DNA of 64,000 bases from Emticicia agri (GCF_004168285.1 NZ_SEWF01000022.1:55084-119083); one strand, 5' to 3'; shown: positions 47,256 to 57,256, numbered from the stretch's first letter. Numbers and translations: made by a program. Notes: generated from the letters alone by a model not told the origin.

Positions 47256-48280
47256 TGGAAAGAAAAAACAAAATAGTTGCTGTAATCGTATTGGCAGTTG
47301 TATGTATATCAACTCTCTTCAGATGGTATGTCTTTGAAGTTGACCATAAAACCAACCTGATACTTGCTGGTATTTCATCTTGTGTTTTAACTTGTACCAT
47401 TATCTTTTTCCGTAGGCTTTATGCCTATTTCGACCATGTACTACCCTATGATTCAGGTATTGCCAAGCGCCTTATTTTGCAGATACTGATTACGTTTATT
47501 TTCCTGAATGTACTTACAGTATTTATCTTATATATGGCAACTCATCTATTTAAAATTGAGAAATTTGACTACCTCGTTCGTACGGAACTTACAAAATTAG
47601 CTAAAATTACAGGGTATTTCACACAGTTATTAGTAGTTATATTGCTCAATGTTGGTCATTTTACCTATTATTCGTTGCAGAAATGGCGTGAAAGTGCTTT
47701 GAGAGCCTCTAATCTTGAAAAAGAGAAGTCGCAGGTACAATTTGATAATCTGAAAAATCAGTTAAATCCTCATTTTTTATTCAATAGTCTTACCTCTTTA
47801 GATTCATTGATTCAGGAGAACCCGACTTTGGCGAGAGATTTTTTACAACAATTATCTAAAGTTTTCAGGTATGTTCTGAAAAACAAAGAGAAAGGATTAG
47901 TAAGTCTTGAAACTGAATTGGCGTTTATTAAAAACTATGTAAGTTTACTGAAAACCCGTTTTGGAGAATCTTTGCAGGTAAACTTCGCTATTGCCGATGA
48001 TACTTTAGATTTGCAGGTTACGCCTGTTACCTTGCAGATATTGATTGAAAACGCTATCAAACATAATATCATCAACGAAAACAATCCATTGACCATCTAT
48101 ATTGAAAGCAAGGGAGATACCCTGATGATTGAGAATAATATGCAGAAAAAAAAGCAGGTAGAAACCTCTAACGGGCAAGGATTAATTAATTTAAGAACTT
48201 TGTATAGTTTTTTGAGCGACAGAGCTATAGAAGTATCTGCCAAAGAAGATGTTTTTTTAGTGAAAATCCCTTTGATTTAA
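47255..48280 (+). CDS. LytS-type sensor histidine kinase
   Basis: 341 residues from the ATG at 47255. About four membrane helices lie within residues 5-135, followed by a coiled linker and the His_kinase domain with QLNPHFLFNSLTSLDSL (phospho-acceptor His) and the ATPase N-box LQILIENAIKHN, then GQGLINL. The absence of a large periplasmic domain suggests sensing within the membrane. Partner of the LytTR regulator that starts 1 bp later. Confidence 0.92.
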   Translation: MERKNKIVAVIVLAVVCISTLFRWYVFEVDHKTNLILAGISSCVLTCTIIFFRRLYAYFDHVLPYDSGIAKRLILQILITFIFLNVLTVFILYMATHLFKIEKFDYLVRTELTKLAKITGYFTQLLVVILLNVGHFTYYSLQKWRESALRASNLEKEKSQVQFDNLKNQLNPHFLFNSLTSLDSLIQENPTLARDFLQQLSKVFRYVLKNKEKGLVSLETELAFIKNYVSLLKTRFGESLQVNFAIADDTLDLQVTPVTLQILIENAIKHNIINENNPLTIYIESKGDTLMIENNMQKKKQVETSNGQGLINLRTLYSFLSDRAIEVSAKEDVFLVKIPLI

Positions 48281-48281
48281 T

Positions 48282-49067
48282 ATGCAAATACTCATTATAG
48301 AAGACGAACCACTGGTAGCTAAAAACCTTGAAAATCTGGTACACGAACTTGAGCCAAATGCCAATATAGTGGCTACTATTGGTAGTGTAAAAGAAACCTT
48401 AACCTGGTTCAGAGTTCACTCGACACCCGACTTGGTATTGTCTGATATTCAATTATCTGATGGAGTCAGCTTTGATATATTTCAGGAGGCTGACATCAAT
48501 TGTCCTATTATTTTTACTACTGCCTACGATGAATATGCTATCCGGGCTTTTAAACTGAATAGTATTGATTATTTACTCAAACCTATTGATAAATCAGAAC
48601 TGACATGTGCGTTTGAGAAATTCAGACGCAATAGCCATGTGGCTAAATCTGATACTTATCAGGAACAATTAGAGAACCTGCTTTCAGATTTAAAAAATCG
48701 TACAGCAACCCCAAAATATAAAACCCGTTTTACAGCTCATCATCACAGAAGCATTGTAGCCGTGCCCGATACTAAAGTAGCATGTTTTTACAGAGATGAG
48801 GTAATCTGGCTGCAAACCTTTTCGGTTGGAGATACCCAGAAACTGATAACAGACTACAATTCGTTAGATGAAATAGAAGACCTGCTCAATCCCGAGCAGT
48901 TTTTCAGGGCTAACCGTCAGTTTATTGTCAATAAAACTGCCATTGAAAGCTACCGCACACACTTTACAGGCAAAATAGAATTAAAACTGCTTGGAGGTAC
49001 CAAAGAAGAAATTATCATCAGCAAAGAAAAGGCACATCAGTTTCGGGGCTGGTTTGAATTAGGTTGA
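48282..49067 (+). CDS. LytTR-type response regulator
   Basis: 261 residues. Receiver domain with the acidic pair IIEDEP, phospho-Asp in LVLSDIQLSDG and the switch Lys in LLKPIDKSEL. A LytTR DNA-binding domain follows from ~150 (FYRDEVIWLQTFSVG, ANRQFIVNKTAI). It probably controls the efflux operon it belongs to, a feedback design common in Bacteroidota. Last gene of the operon. Confidence 0.93.
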   Translation: MQILIIEDEPLVAKNLENLVHELEPNANIVATIGSVKETLTWFRVHSTPDLVLSDIQLSDGVSFDIFQEADINCPIIFTTAYDEYAIRAFKLNSIDYLLKPIDKSELTCAFEKFRRNSHVAKSDTYQEQLENLLSDLKNRTATPKYKTRFTAHHHRSIVAVPDTKVACFYRDEVIWLQTFSVGDTQKLITDYNSLDEIEDLLNPEQFFRANRQFIVNKTAIESYRTHFTGKIELKLLGGTKEEIIISKEKAHQFRGWFELG

Positions 49068-49147
49068 TAAGGCACACATATTAAACCTTTTTAAAACTGT
49101 ATTCCGGTTTGTTCTTCTACAATTGGCAAGTATGGCTATAAAAAACA

Positions 49148-49177
49148 AATCGGTATCGAAGTATTCCGATACCGATT
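49148..49177 (-). terminator. Intrinsic terminator of the epimerase gene
   Basis: 11-bp perfect stem AATCGGTATCG/CGATACCGATT with a T-rich tail on the minus strand. It differs at only three positions from a palindrome inside the IS4-type transposase gene (62889-62920). Confidence 0.82.
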
Positions 49178-49207
49178 AACAGATTAATGTGAGTTATCTC
49201 TGACTAT

Positions 49208-50269
49208 CTACACACGCTTGCTGATATTATCATACATCTGTGTTAGAGTTTCCTTTAAATCATACTTCCAGTTCCATTCCGGGTAATGGGTTTTAAACTT
49301 GGTAAGGTCAGAAATATACCAGATATGGTCGCCGCTACGGTTATCTTCTGCATAGCTGTATTTCATTTTATTTCCGGTGATTTCTTCACATAGTGCAATA
49401 CCTTCCTGCATTGAACAGTTAGCAAAACGTCCACCGCCAGCATTATATACTTCACCCGGACGAGGCGCATTGTAATAATGCCAGAACATATTCACTAAGT
49501 CCCAGCTATGGATATTGTCACGAACCTGCTTGCCTTTGTATCCGAAAATAGTATAATGGTTTCCGGTAATGGCACATTTCATTAAGTAGGCCAGAAAACC
49601 ATGTAACTGTGCCCCTGAGTGATTAGGACCTGTTAAACACCCCCCACGGAAAACAGCCGTTTTCATTCCGAAATAACGACCATACTCCTGCACCATTACA
49701 TCAGCCGCAACTTTTGATGCGCCAAAAATAGAGTGTTTCGAGTGGTCAATAGACATTAACTCATCAATACCATTTTTGTAATAAGGGTGCGTCTGGTCTA
49801 TTTCCCAACGGGTTTCCAGTTCTACCAATGGCAGGTAGTTAGGCGTATCGCCATACACTTTGTTGGTAGAAGTAAAGATAAATACGGCTTCAGGGCAATG
49901 TTGGCGAGTCATTTCAAGCATCACTAAGGTTCCATTGGCATTTACTGTAAAATCTGTAAATGGTTCACGGGCAGCCCAGTCATGGCTTGGTTGAGCAGCA
50001 GTATGCACAATCAGCTTAATATCGTTGCCATATTCTTTAAATATCTTACCGATTTGTTCTTCCGAACGGATATCTGCGTTGTAGTGCTTATAATTGCTGA
50101 ATTTTTCTTCCAGACGATTGCGATTCCAGTCTGTTGAAGCTTCTGAACCGAAGAAATATGAACGAAGATTATTATCAATACCTATAACCAGGTCAAACTT
50201 TTCTGCAAAAAAGGCTACCGACTCGCTCCCAATCAAACCCGCCGAACCGGTTACTAATGCTATTTTCAT
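49208..50269 (-). CDS. NAD-dependent epimerase, CDP-paratose/tyvelose epimerase-like
   Basis: 353 residues from the ATG at 50269, which places the Rossmann motif [10 protein letters not shown] near the N-terminus; an upstream ATG adds 16 atypical residues. [19 protein letters not shown] is the segment typical of CDP-paratose 2-epimerase relatives. The SDR catalytic motif reads FGASK (Phe182, Lys186) in place of Yxxx[13 protein letters not shown] is retained. It acts on a nucleotide sugar, but the exact substrate is uncertain because no neighbouring sugar-pathway genes are present. Confidence 0.85.
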   Translation of the reverse strand: MKIALVTGSAGLIGSESVAFFAEKFDLVIGIDNNLRSYFFGSEASTDWNRNRLEEKFSNYKHYNADIRSEEQIGKIFKEYGNDIKLIVHTAAQPSHDWAAREPFTDFTVNANGTLVMLEMTRQHCPEAVFIFTSTNKVYGDTPNYLPLVELETRWEIDQTHPYYKNGIDELMSIDHSKHSIFGASKVAADVMVQEYGRYFGMKTAVFRGGCLTGPNHSGAQLHGFLAYLMKCAITGNHYTIFGYKGKQVRDNIHSWDLVNMFWHYYNAPRPGEVYNAGGGRFANCSMQEGIALCEEITGNKMKYSYAEDNRSGDHIWYISDLTKFKTHYPEWNWKYDLKETLTQMYDNISKRV

Positions 50270-50382
50270 TTTTGGCTTTGTTTTATTTATGAAAGTGTGA
50301 AAAATAAAAATAGGCATATTACAAGCTCACAATAGCTAAATGCCATGAAGACTGTAATTTGCCTATCTGATGAGCTATATAA

Positions 50383-50619
50383 TTAAGCTCCGGTTTTTCC
50401 ATACAACTTCTCGCGAATCTTGTTCGCTTCTACTTCAAGTTCTGGTCTGGCCGTGTATTTATTTTTTAATTGTCTGGCGGCAGAATCAGGGCTTACACCA
50501 TATACCCACTCATCTCCTTTACGGACATCGTTCTGTTCGATTACATTGTTTTTTTGATACTTGCACGAAGCTAACGAAACCGCTACTACTGCAAATGCTA
50601 ACACGCTTAACTTTCTCAT
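50383..50619 (-). CDS. Small lipoprotein
   Basis: 78 residues with a clear lipoprotein signal (VAVSLASC, Cys19). The mature part is polar and helical (DSAARQLKNKYTARPELEVE), with no recognised domain. It stands alone between the epimerase gene and the divergent permease. Function unknown. Confidence 0.7.
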   Translation of the reverse strand: MRKLSVLAFAVVAVSLASCKYQKNNVIEQNDVRKGDEWVYGVSPDSAARQLKNKYTARPELEVEANKIREKLYGKTGA

Positions 50620-50740
50620 GTTAAAAATGATGTTCTTTAAATTTGCACAAATTTAAGTTCACTAATCCAAACTGCCAAAATAAATTGTATTTTTTAAATG
50701 CCTAAATTTTCTTTCTTCAAAGTATTTAATAAATTTACAC

Positions 50741-52051
50741 ATGGCACAATCACAAGAAGAAAAACTACAGAAAAGCCTCACCCCTACTTTACTATGGGGT
50801 TTGGGGGTGGGTTACGTTATTTCAGGCATGTATTTTGGCTGGAATTTAGGGCTCGAAAAAGGCGGTACATTAGGTATGGCTATTGCTACCATTGTGGTAG
50901 TTATTTTATACATTACCTTTTCGTTGAGCTATGCCGAGTTAGCTTGCGCTATTCCGAAAGCCGGTGGTGCTTTTGATTATGCCAACAGAGCTTTAGGTAA
51001 GAAATGGGGGTTTCTGGCAGGTATGTCTCAGAATATCGAATTCCTTTTTGCACCACCCGCCATTGCTGTAGGCATAGGGTCTTATTTCAATGTTATTTTT
51101 CCCCAATTCTCGGTTACTGCTATTGCTATTACTGCTTATCTTCTTTTCACGGCATTAAACGTATTGGGTACTAAGTTAGCATCAACCTTCGAATTGGTGA
51201 TTACAGTACTCGCAGTATTAGGCTTGATTATATTCTGGATAGTAGTTTTTCCTGACTTTGAGGTAAAAAACCTGAGCATTAATCTACTACCTAATGGCTG
51301 GGCAGGAAGTTTCGCCGCTTTACCTTTTGCTATCTGGTTTTTTTTAGGAATTGAGGGACTGGCTAACGTAGCCGAAGAATCTGTGCATCCGCAAAAAGAC
51401 ATTACCTGGGGCTTTGGCTCTGCCATGACTACCTTAGTCATTCTATGCTTGTTTACTTTTCTTGGGGCAGTAGGCGTAAATGGTTGGGAAACCATTGTTT
51501 TTAAAGCCGATGGAAGCACTTCTGACTCACCACTACCGATGGCCATGAGTAAAGTTATCAGTGATAGTAGTGTTATTTATCAGGTGATTGTAGGTATTGG
51601 TACCTGCGGTTTAATTGCCTCTTTTCATGGGTTGGTTTTAGCCGCCGGACGCTCAACCTTTGAGTTTGGACGTGTAGGTAATGCCCCGCTTTTCTTAGGG
51701 AAAGTTCATGCTAAATTTAAAACCCCGGCCAATGCTTTGCTGATAAACATGGTTTTAGGGATAGCAGCCTTGCTTACCAACTCAACTGCCGATATTATTA
51801 TACTTTCGGCTTTTGGTGCCTTAACCATGTATATTTTCTCGGTTGTTTCTCTGTTGGTACTTCGCAAAAAAGAGCCTGAATTGCACCGACCTTTTCATGT
51901 GCCGCTTTATCCGCTTTCTCCGATAGTAGCTTTAGTCATTGCATCTGTTGCGTTATTGGCCATGACCATTTATAACCCCATGCTGGCTCTTATTTTCTTT
52001 GCTATATTGATCGGAAGTTTTTTATTGGCGATGTTGTTGAAGAGGGTGTAA
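50741..52051 (+). CDS. Ethanolamine-type APC permease
   Basis: 436 residues with about twelve membrane helices. The N-terminal half (VISGMYFGWNLGLEKGGTLG and SYAELACAIPKAGGAFDYAN, then QNIEFLFAPPAIAVGIGSY) matches the ethanolamine permease branch of the APC superfamily. It would take up ethanolamine or a small amine by symport. No ethanolamine lyase genes are nearby, so the substrate is inferred from sequence alone. Confidence 0.85.
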   Translation: MAQSQEEKLQKSLTPTLLWGLGVGYVISGMYFGWNLGLEKGGTLGMAIATIVVVILYITFSLSYAELACAIPKAGGAFDYANRALGKKWGFLAGMSQNIEFLFAPPAIAVGIGSYFNVIFPQFSVTAIAITAYLLFTALNVLGTKLASTFELVITVLAVLGLIIFWIVVFPDFEVKNLSINLLPNGWAGSFAALPFAIWFFLGIEGLANVAEESVHPQKDITWGFGSAMTTLVILCLFTFLGAVGVNGWETIVFKADGSTSDSPLPMAMSKVISDSSVIYQVIVGIGTCGLIASFHGLVLAAGRSTFEFGRVGNAPLFLGKVHAKFKTPANALLINMVLGIAALLTNSTADIIILSAFGALTMYIFSVVSLLVLRKKEPELHRPFHVPLYPLSPIVALVIASVALLAMTIYNPMLALIFFAILIGSFLLAMLLKRV

Positions 52052-52093
52052 ATTTGTATCTCGATTTTTCAATCGATTATCTCCTGTAAATAT

Positions 52094-52129
52094 AAAAGCG
52101 ACCAATGTTCAAACACATTGGTCGCTTTT
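52094..52129. terminator. Bidirectional terminator
   Basis: 15-bp perfect stem AAAAGCGACCAATGT/ACATTGGTCGCTTTT between the convergent permease and HGSNAT-like genes. Confidence 0.85.
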
Positions 52130-52146
52130 GTAATAAGTAGTATATG

Positions 52147-53256
52147 CTACACCCTCAAAAATATCTTCCTGTCATACATAAACTTAAGAAATACCCATTT
52201 GACGGCTATTACCCCTGCGGCAATTACTACCCCATAATAATCCTCACCAACAATATCGCCCAACCATTGAAATAATCCTTTAGAAGTATAATACCAGTTA
52301 ATGAATTTGACTGACATATAAATCAGAATCGAGTTCATACCAATTACTGTAAAGAAAAACGCCCACCGACGGAAGCCTAACACATCAATGATATAATAGA
52401 AAATAGCTAAAAGTAATAGGCTACATCCCCCTACATACAATACAAACGAGCTTGTCCAGAGGTTTTTGTTAATAGGAAAGAACAAATCCCAGAAACCACC
52501 AACAATTAAACAGACAACGCCTGCCAATGCTAACGAAGGGGCTTTTCTGGCTTTATCCATTGGATTGTTTTTCAGGAAATTTCCGGCAAAAATGCCTAAT
52601 AGACCTGTACCGATGGCCGGAATAGCTGATACCAGACCCTCTGGGTCATGAATTTCCCGGTGCAATCGTCCGGGAAGAATAGTTCTGTCAAGCCATGAAG
52701 CAAAGTTGCCTTCCATTGTTAAATCGCCCACCGGAAAACCAGGGGCAGAAGTGAATTTTAACAATAACCAATAACCTATTAGCACACCTGCAAACCAAAT
52801 GTATTGAAACCGCTGGCTGGCATATAAATAAATGATACTGGCAAACATATACGCTATACCTATACGGCCTAATACACTCGGAAAACGTACCTCCGAAAGT
52901 GGCTTGATGTGTAAACCATTATTATAAATAATCCCTAACACTACCAGAATAAGCCCCCGTTTCATAATCCGCATCAATAATTTAGACCTGTCTGTTCCTT
53001 TTTCCATATCACGCCCTACCGAATAAGGCGTTGATACACCTGACATAAACAGGAATAACGGAAAAATAAGGTCATAAAAGCGAAAGCCATTCCAGTCAAC
53101 GTGGGAAAGTTGCATAGCTATCCAGGAAGCTACAGGGTGATGGGTGGCCTCCATTAATTCATGGAAAAAATCTTCTGCACCCATTATCCAGAACATATCA
53201 AAACCTCGGAGTGCATCAAGCGAATAAAGTCTTTGTGAAGAAGAACTTTCACTCAT
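52147..53256 (-). CDS. HGSNAT/NagX-like membrane acyltransferase (DUF5009)
   Basis: 369 residues with about ten membrane helices. It opens RLYSLDALRGFDMFWIMG, the family's catalytic-region head, followed by RFYDLIFPLFLFMSGVSTPYS and LGRIGIAY, conserved in heparan-alpha-glucosaminide acetyltransferase-like proteins (DUF5009/NagX). These move acetyl groups onto glucosamine-type sugars across a membrane, or transport amino sugars in some bacteria. No sugar operon surrounds it, so the substrate is open. Confidence 0.85.
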   Translation of the reverse strand: MSESSSSQRLYSLDALRGFDMFWIMGAEDFFHELMEATHHPVASWIAMQLSHVDWNGFRFYDLIFPLFLFMSGVSTPYSVGRDMEKGTDRSKLLMRIMKRGLILVVLGIIYNNGLHIKPLSEVRFPSVLGRIGIAYMFASIIYLYASQRFQYIWFAGVLIGYWLLLKFTSAPGFPVGDLTMEGNFASWLDRTILPGRLHREIHDPEGLVSAIPAIGTGLLGIFAGNFLKNNPMDKARKAPSLALAGVVCLIVGGFWDLFFPINKNLWTSSFVLYVGGCSLLLLAIFYYIIDVLGFRRWAFFFTVIGMNSILIYMSVKFINWYYTSKGLFQWLGDIVGEDYYGVVIAAGVIAVKWVFLKFMYDRKIFLRV

Positions 53257-53464
53257 TTTTTTAGGGCTTAGGTTTAAAACTTAAATGTAAACATTTTAAC
53301 GTTTTATAATACATTAAAAACCATATTTCTGACTACTAAATTGATAGATTAATCATTGATTATTTCTATAAAGTGATTGCAAACGTTTTAAATCTATTTT
53401 TAGCTGTTTTTGGTATTGCACCAAAGCAGAATATGTCATTTATTTGTAAAACCATTATTCAAAT

Positions 53465-53977
53465 ATGCTGATAAGACTTGCTAACTCAGCCGATGCACCT
53501 CGCTTGCGTGAACTCGCAGAAATCACTTTTCGGGATACTTATACTATCTATAATACTTCTGAAAATATGGAGAAACACGTGGCTAAAAATTTCTCTTTAC
53601 AACAAATCGACACAGAGTTACAGGACTCAGCAAACCAGTATATAGTTTGTGAAAATGAAGATAATTTAATATCCTTTGTCAAATTGGTGAAGAATCATTC
53701 AACTAAAGGATTAGTAGAAGAAAAAGTAGTAGAAATAGAGCGGATTTATGTGAGAAAGGAATTTCATGGACAGCAATTAGGCAGAAAACTGATTGATTTC
53801 TGTACTGATTGGGCGAAAAAACAAGGCTTTGTCGTAATATGGCTGGGTGTTTGGGAACATAACCCCAATGCTATAAAATTCTATGAAAAGATGGGATATG
53901 TACGTTTTGGCGAACATACCTTTCTATTAGGCGATGATGTGCAGACGGATTATTTGATGAAGAAATACATACGATAG
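53465..53977 (+). CDS. GNAT family N-acetyltransferase
   Basis: 170 residues. Acetyl-CoA-binding motif A is VRKEFHGQQLGRKLIDFC, and motif B is WEHNPNAIKFYEKMGYVRFG. The N-terminus LIRLANSADAPRLRELA is typical of the Acetyltransf_1 group. Target unknown. It is a single gene, followed by the inverted repeat with GAGACGCCA hairpins. Confidence 0.9.
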   Translation: MLIRLANSADAPRLRELAEITFRDTYTIYNTSENMEKHVAKNFSLQQIDTELQDSANQYIVCENEDNLISFVKLVKNHSTKGLVEEKVVEIERIYVRKEFHGQQLGRKLIDFCTDWAKKQGFVVIWLGVWEHNPNAIKFYEKMGYVRFGEHTFLLGDDVQTDYLMKKYIR

Positions 53978-53985
53978 ATTTAAAA

Positions 53986-54126
53986 CCATTTTTGTAGAGA
54001 CGCCATGTTGGCGTCTTCATTGGCCTATCCAACCCAATAAATGTAGTTTTACAAATAAAATAATAGACATTTTTCTTGTGCATACAAGCCAACGGAGACG
54101 CCATGCTGGCGTCTCTACGAGAATGG
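53986..54126. repeat. REP/MITE-like inverted repeat with GAGACGCCA hairpins
   Basis: 39-bp arms at 53986-54024 and 54088-54126 are reverse complements with about nine mismatches. Each arm carries a near-palindrome, GAGACGCCATGCTGGCGTC or its variant, so three nested hairpins can form. The 63-bp interior is AT-rich. It lies between the GNAT gene and the convergent methyltransferase gene. Confidence 0.8.
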
Positions 54127-54172
54127 ATTTTATTAAATTTTTTATTTTGAGGTTTAATAATTCTGAACAAAC

Positions 54173-55525
54173 CTACTCCAGTATTTCCATCCGAATCCGC
54201 CATTCTTTAGGCAGATAGTTATTGATTCTATTGCCTATTACTTTCATAAATCCTAAATTTAAGCCTTGATAACGAGCTAATAGCCAGCCTTTGGGTTGTT
54301 CAGATAAATCAACGCCCAGATTTTCTCTTTTCAAAAATTTCAAAGCATCTTCTTTCGATAATTCTACTGCTGGTAAATCTTTGGCAATAGCAGTACTTAA
54401 AGCTAAATCATGACTCGGAATAAAATCGTTGCCCTTAAATTGTCCGATTTCCAAGCCTGATGAGCGTTTATGTAAGGCTCTGAAAAGAACTGCGTACTCA
54501 TTGCTTAAATGAGTTGGAATAGCTACTATCTGGCCGTCAGGTTTTTCAAAGTATTCAAATACATCCGGTGTTTGCAACCATTCTTTCAATACCTCTACTT
54601 TTTTCTGTGGTAATCGGTTGAGCTTAATCTTCCCTCTTGCTTCCTGTTGCTCTCCTCTCGTTTTTCTGAAAACTGATAGGTAAAACCCTTCACCCCGTAC
54701 TTTATGCGGAAAAAACTGATAGCCAAACTTCCTTTCTACAATTCCCCACTCGGCAGGTATTTTTAGTTTTATATGCTCAAAGTCGGCAACCTGTGTCAGC
54801 CATTGGGCATTCAGTTCGTTTTCTTTTTCATTATAAGTACAGGTAGAATAGCACAGAATACCCCCGGGTGCTACGAGCATTGCTGCTGCCTGCAAAATCC
54901 TTTTCTGACGGGCACAGCATAGTTGCACGTTATTTTCTGACCACTCATTCATGGCGTTGGGGTCTTTTCTGAATAAACCCTCTCCCGAACAAGGGGCGTC
55001 AGTCAGCACTACATCAAAGAACCCTTCTAAATCTATCATTTCTTCAGGGTCATGATTGCTGACTATATAGTTCGGGAAACCCCATTTCTCTAAATTTTCT
55101 TTCAACACGCCTACCCTGCTTTTAATCACCTCGTTAGCTACCAAAAGACTTTTATCGTTGATGAGTGAAGCTAAAAGTGTGCTTTTTCCACCGGGGGCAG
55201 CACATAAATCCATCACTTTGAGCGATTTATTCAAGTCTGTTGTCTGCCTGATAGCCTCGGCTACAAACATAGAAGACGCCTCTTGTACATAATAGGCGCC
55301 TGCATGAAATGCGGGGTCAAGGGTAAAAACAGGGCGTTCGGCTAAATAATGGGCATCCGCATGCCAGGCAACATTCCCCTGCGTGATGACAGGGTCTGTT
55401 GTCTTTTTTCTTTGATTCAACCTGACGGTAACAGGCGTAGGTGCTGACAAACTTTCTACAAAAGCCTGGTATTCCTCGCCTAAAATGTGCTGCATTTGCA
55501 GCGAAAATGCTTCCGGTAATTTCAT
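54173..55525 (-). CDS. RsmF/NOL1-NOP2-Sun family RNA m5C methyltransferase
   Basis: 450 residues. SAM-binding motif VMDLCAAPGGKSTLLASL, motif IV DAPCSGEGLFRKDP and motif VI YSTCTYNEKENE give the two catalytic cysteines of the family. A C-terminal RsmF-type extension from ~300 has the PUA-like pattern (KGWLLARYQGLNLGFMKVI). The probable substrate is 16S rRNA in the decoding region, as in RsmF. Read leftward from 55525. Confidence 0.92.
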   Translation of the reverse strand: MKLPEAFSLQMQHILGEEYQAFVESLSAPTPVTVRLNQRKKTTDPVITQGNVAWHADAHYLAERPVFTLDPAFHAGAYYVQEASSMFVAEAIRQTTDLNKSLKVMDLCAAPGGKSTLLASLINDKSLLVANEVIKSRVGVLKENLEKWGFPNYIVSNHDPEEMIDLEGFFDVVLTDAPCSGEGLFRKDPNAMNEWSENNVQLCCARQKRILQAAAMLVAPGGILCYSTCTYNEKENELNAQWLTQVADFEHIKLKIPAEWGIVERKFGYQFFPHKVRGEGFYLSVFRKTRGEQQEARGKIKLNRLPQKKVEVLKEWLQTPDVFEYFEKPDGQIVAIPTHLSNEYAVLFRALHKRSSGLEIGQFKGNDFIPSHDLALSTAIAKDLPAVELSKEDALKFLKRENLGVDLSEQPKGWLLARYQGLNLGFMKVIGNRINNYLPKEWRIRMEILE

Positions 55526-55671
55526 TAACTTTTCATTAACAACAATTCTGCAACGCTGCCAGTCTAAACGACATCTTGCTTACATAATCATTATTTCTAA
55601 ATACTAAGCGCATCAGCCTATTGTAAGACCAATACTCGTTTTTTTTACAAATTTATAAAACCTGAATTAAA

Positions 55672-56361
55672 ATGAGAACCATTTTCAAAACACTTGCATT
55701 GCTGCTATTCGCTCATCTATCATTCGGCCAAAGTATTCAGATTGGCGCAAGAGGCGGAGCTAACTGGTCGACCATGACTAAATTTGATTTGATTGAAAAC
55801 ATTACGCCTACTTTCAGACTCATGCCCTCGGCTGGTGCCGCCATCTTCGCTGAATTTCCGATTACAGAACAGTTCTCTATCAGACCCGAATTGGCTTATA
55901 CCCAGAAAGGATTCTTAGTAAAAGAATCTTTGAACATGAGTGGAACAGAGTTTTTAGGGGTTGATATTCCGATAGGTGGTACTTTGGCTTTTAAAACCAA
56001 CTATATCGAACTACCTGTATTAGCCAAACTCAAATTAGGCGACCCTTCACTTCCTCATGCTTATCTGCTTCTCGGGCCTTCTGTGGGTTATATGACCGAT
56101 GCCAAAGCAATTATTCGTGTACTTGGGCTTTTTCCGCTACGCCCATCTATTGGTACAGGCTTTTTTCATCAATTCGAGCTCAGTGGCGTAGGAGCTTTAG
56201 GTGTTGAGTTTCCGGTCGGTAATGGGAATATTTTTCTTGAAGGTCGTTATCAGCATGGCTTTTCAAGAGTATTAGATATTCCTTTGTTAGAATTACCTGT
56301 TCGCAACCGTACAGTAGGCGTTTCGGCAGGTTTCTCATTTCCGATTGGCTATCGTGGATAA
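55672..56361 (+). CDS. Outer-membrane beta-barrel protein
   Basis: 229 residues with a signal peptide (TLALLLFAHLSFGQ) and the PorT/OMP_b-brl_2 pattern: IQIGARGGANWSTM, a series of alternating strands (FSIRPELAYTQKGF, YIELPVLAKLKLG) and a terminal strand ending SAGFSFPIGYRG. Such barrels are abundant in Bacteroidota and lack a defined substrate. Single gene, followed by a strong terminator. Confidence 0.85.
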   Translation: MRTIFKTLALLLFAHLSFGQSIQIGARGGANWSTMTKFDLIENITPTFRLMPSAGAAIFAEFPITEQFSIRPELAYTQKGFLVKESLNMSGTEFLGVDIPIGGTLAFKTNYIELPVLAKLKLGDPSLPHAYLLLGPSVGYMTDAKAIIRVLGLFPLRPSIGTGFFHQFELSGVGALGVEFPVGNGNIFLEGRYQHGFSRVLDIPLLELPVRNRTVGVSAGFSFPIGYRG

Positions 56362-56368
56362 AAAAGAA

Positions 56369-56390
56369 AGCCCCTCTTGCGAGAGGGGCT
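56369..56390 (+). terminator. Terminator of the outer-membrane barrel gene
   Basis: 9-bp GC-rich stem AGCCCCTCT-TGCG-AGAGGGGCT, 8 bp after the stop, with T-rich tail AATTTTACTT. Confidence 0.82.
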
Positions 56391-56428
56391 AATTTTACTT
56401 AAACAACGAATCAAAATCATGTAACAAA

Positions 56429-57256
56429 TTAGATTTGTACACGTTTGAATGCTGTAACTTTCAAACCTTTTTGTGTATTCTCAAGTAATTGAGCAATATT
56501 GATAGAGTTGTCTTTTACGAACTCCTGGTTCAACAAAGTATTTTCTTTGTAGAATTTACCTAATTTACCCATCGCAATTTTCTCTAACATTGCCTCTGGT
56601 TTTCCTTCCTGACGAGCAATATCCATTCCGATTTCGATTTCTTTCTGCACAATCGCCGGATCAACATCGTCTTTATCTAAACCTACTGGTTTCATAGCAG
56701 CAATCTGCATGGCAATATCTTTACCTACTTCCGTTACATCACCTTGTGTATTGCCAAATGCTACTAATACGCCTAATTTACCTGTTGAGTGGTTGTAAGA
56801 AACAACCTGATCTGCTTCTACCTGCGCATACTCAGTAATCACTAATTTCTCACCGATTTTACCAACCAATTCAGTAATGCTTTCTTCTACTGTACGGCCA
56901 TCTGCTAATGTGAAAGCCAATAAAGTTTCTTTATCTTTTATGTTGTTAGCTACACCAGCCGCCAGAATATCATCGGCCAATGTACGGAAAGCCTCTACTT
57001 TAGAAACTGGTTCAGTTTCACAGGCAAGCGCTAAAATAGTAGCGGTTTTACCGTCTTCGCTTACGTTTGTTAATACAATACCTTCTTTGGTCTCGTTGTC
57101 AGCACGTTTAGCTGCTACTTTCTGACCTGCTTTACGAAGAATCTCTACGGCTTTTTCGAAATCGCCTTCTGCTTCAGTTAAAGCTTTTTTGCAGTCCATC
57201 ATACCAGCTCCTGTCATCTGACGGAGTTTATTTACATCTGCTGCTGTAATATTCAT
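56429..57256 (-). CDS. tsf: Translation elongation factor Ts
   Basis: 275 residues. The N-terminus KLRQMTGAGMMDCKKALTEA is the invariant EF-Ts signature with TDxGM-type contacts to EF-Tu, followed by GDFEKAVEILRKAG. The length suits bacterial EF-Ts. It recharges EF-Tu with GTP. Normally rpsB precedes it, but here the upstream gene is an unrelated lipoprotein gene and tsf has its own promoter. Confidence 0.97.
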   Translation of the reverse strand: MNITAADVNKLRQMTGAGMMDCKKALTEAEGDFEKAVEILRKAGQKVAAKRADNETKEGIVLTNVSEDGKTATILALACETEPVSKVEAFRTLADDILAAGVANNIKDKETLLAFTLADGRTVEESITELVGKIGEKLVITEYAQVEADQVVSYNHSTGKLGVLVAFGNTQGDVTEVGKDIAMQIAAMKPVGLDKDDVDPAIVQKEIEIGMDIARQEGKPEAMLEKIAMGKLGKFYKENTLLNQEFVKDNSINIAQLLENTQKGLKVTAFKRVQI

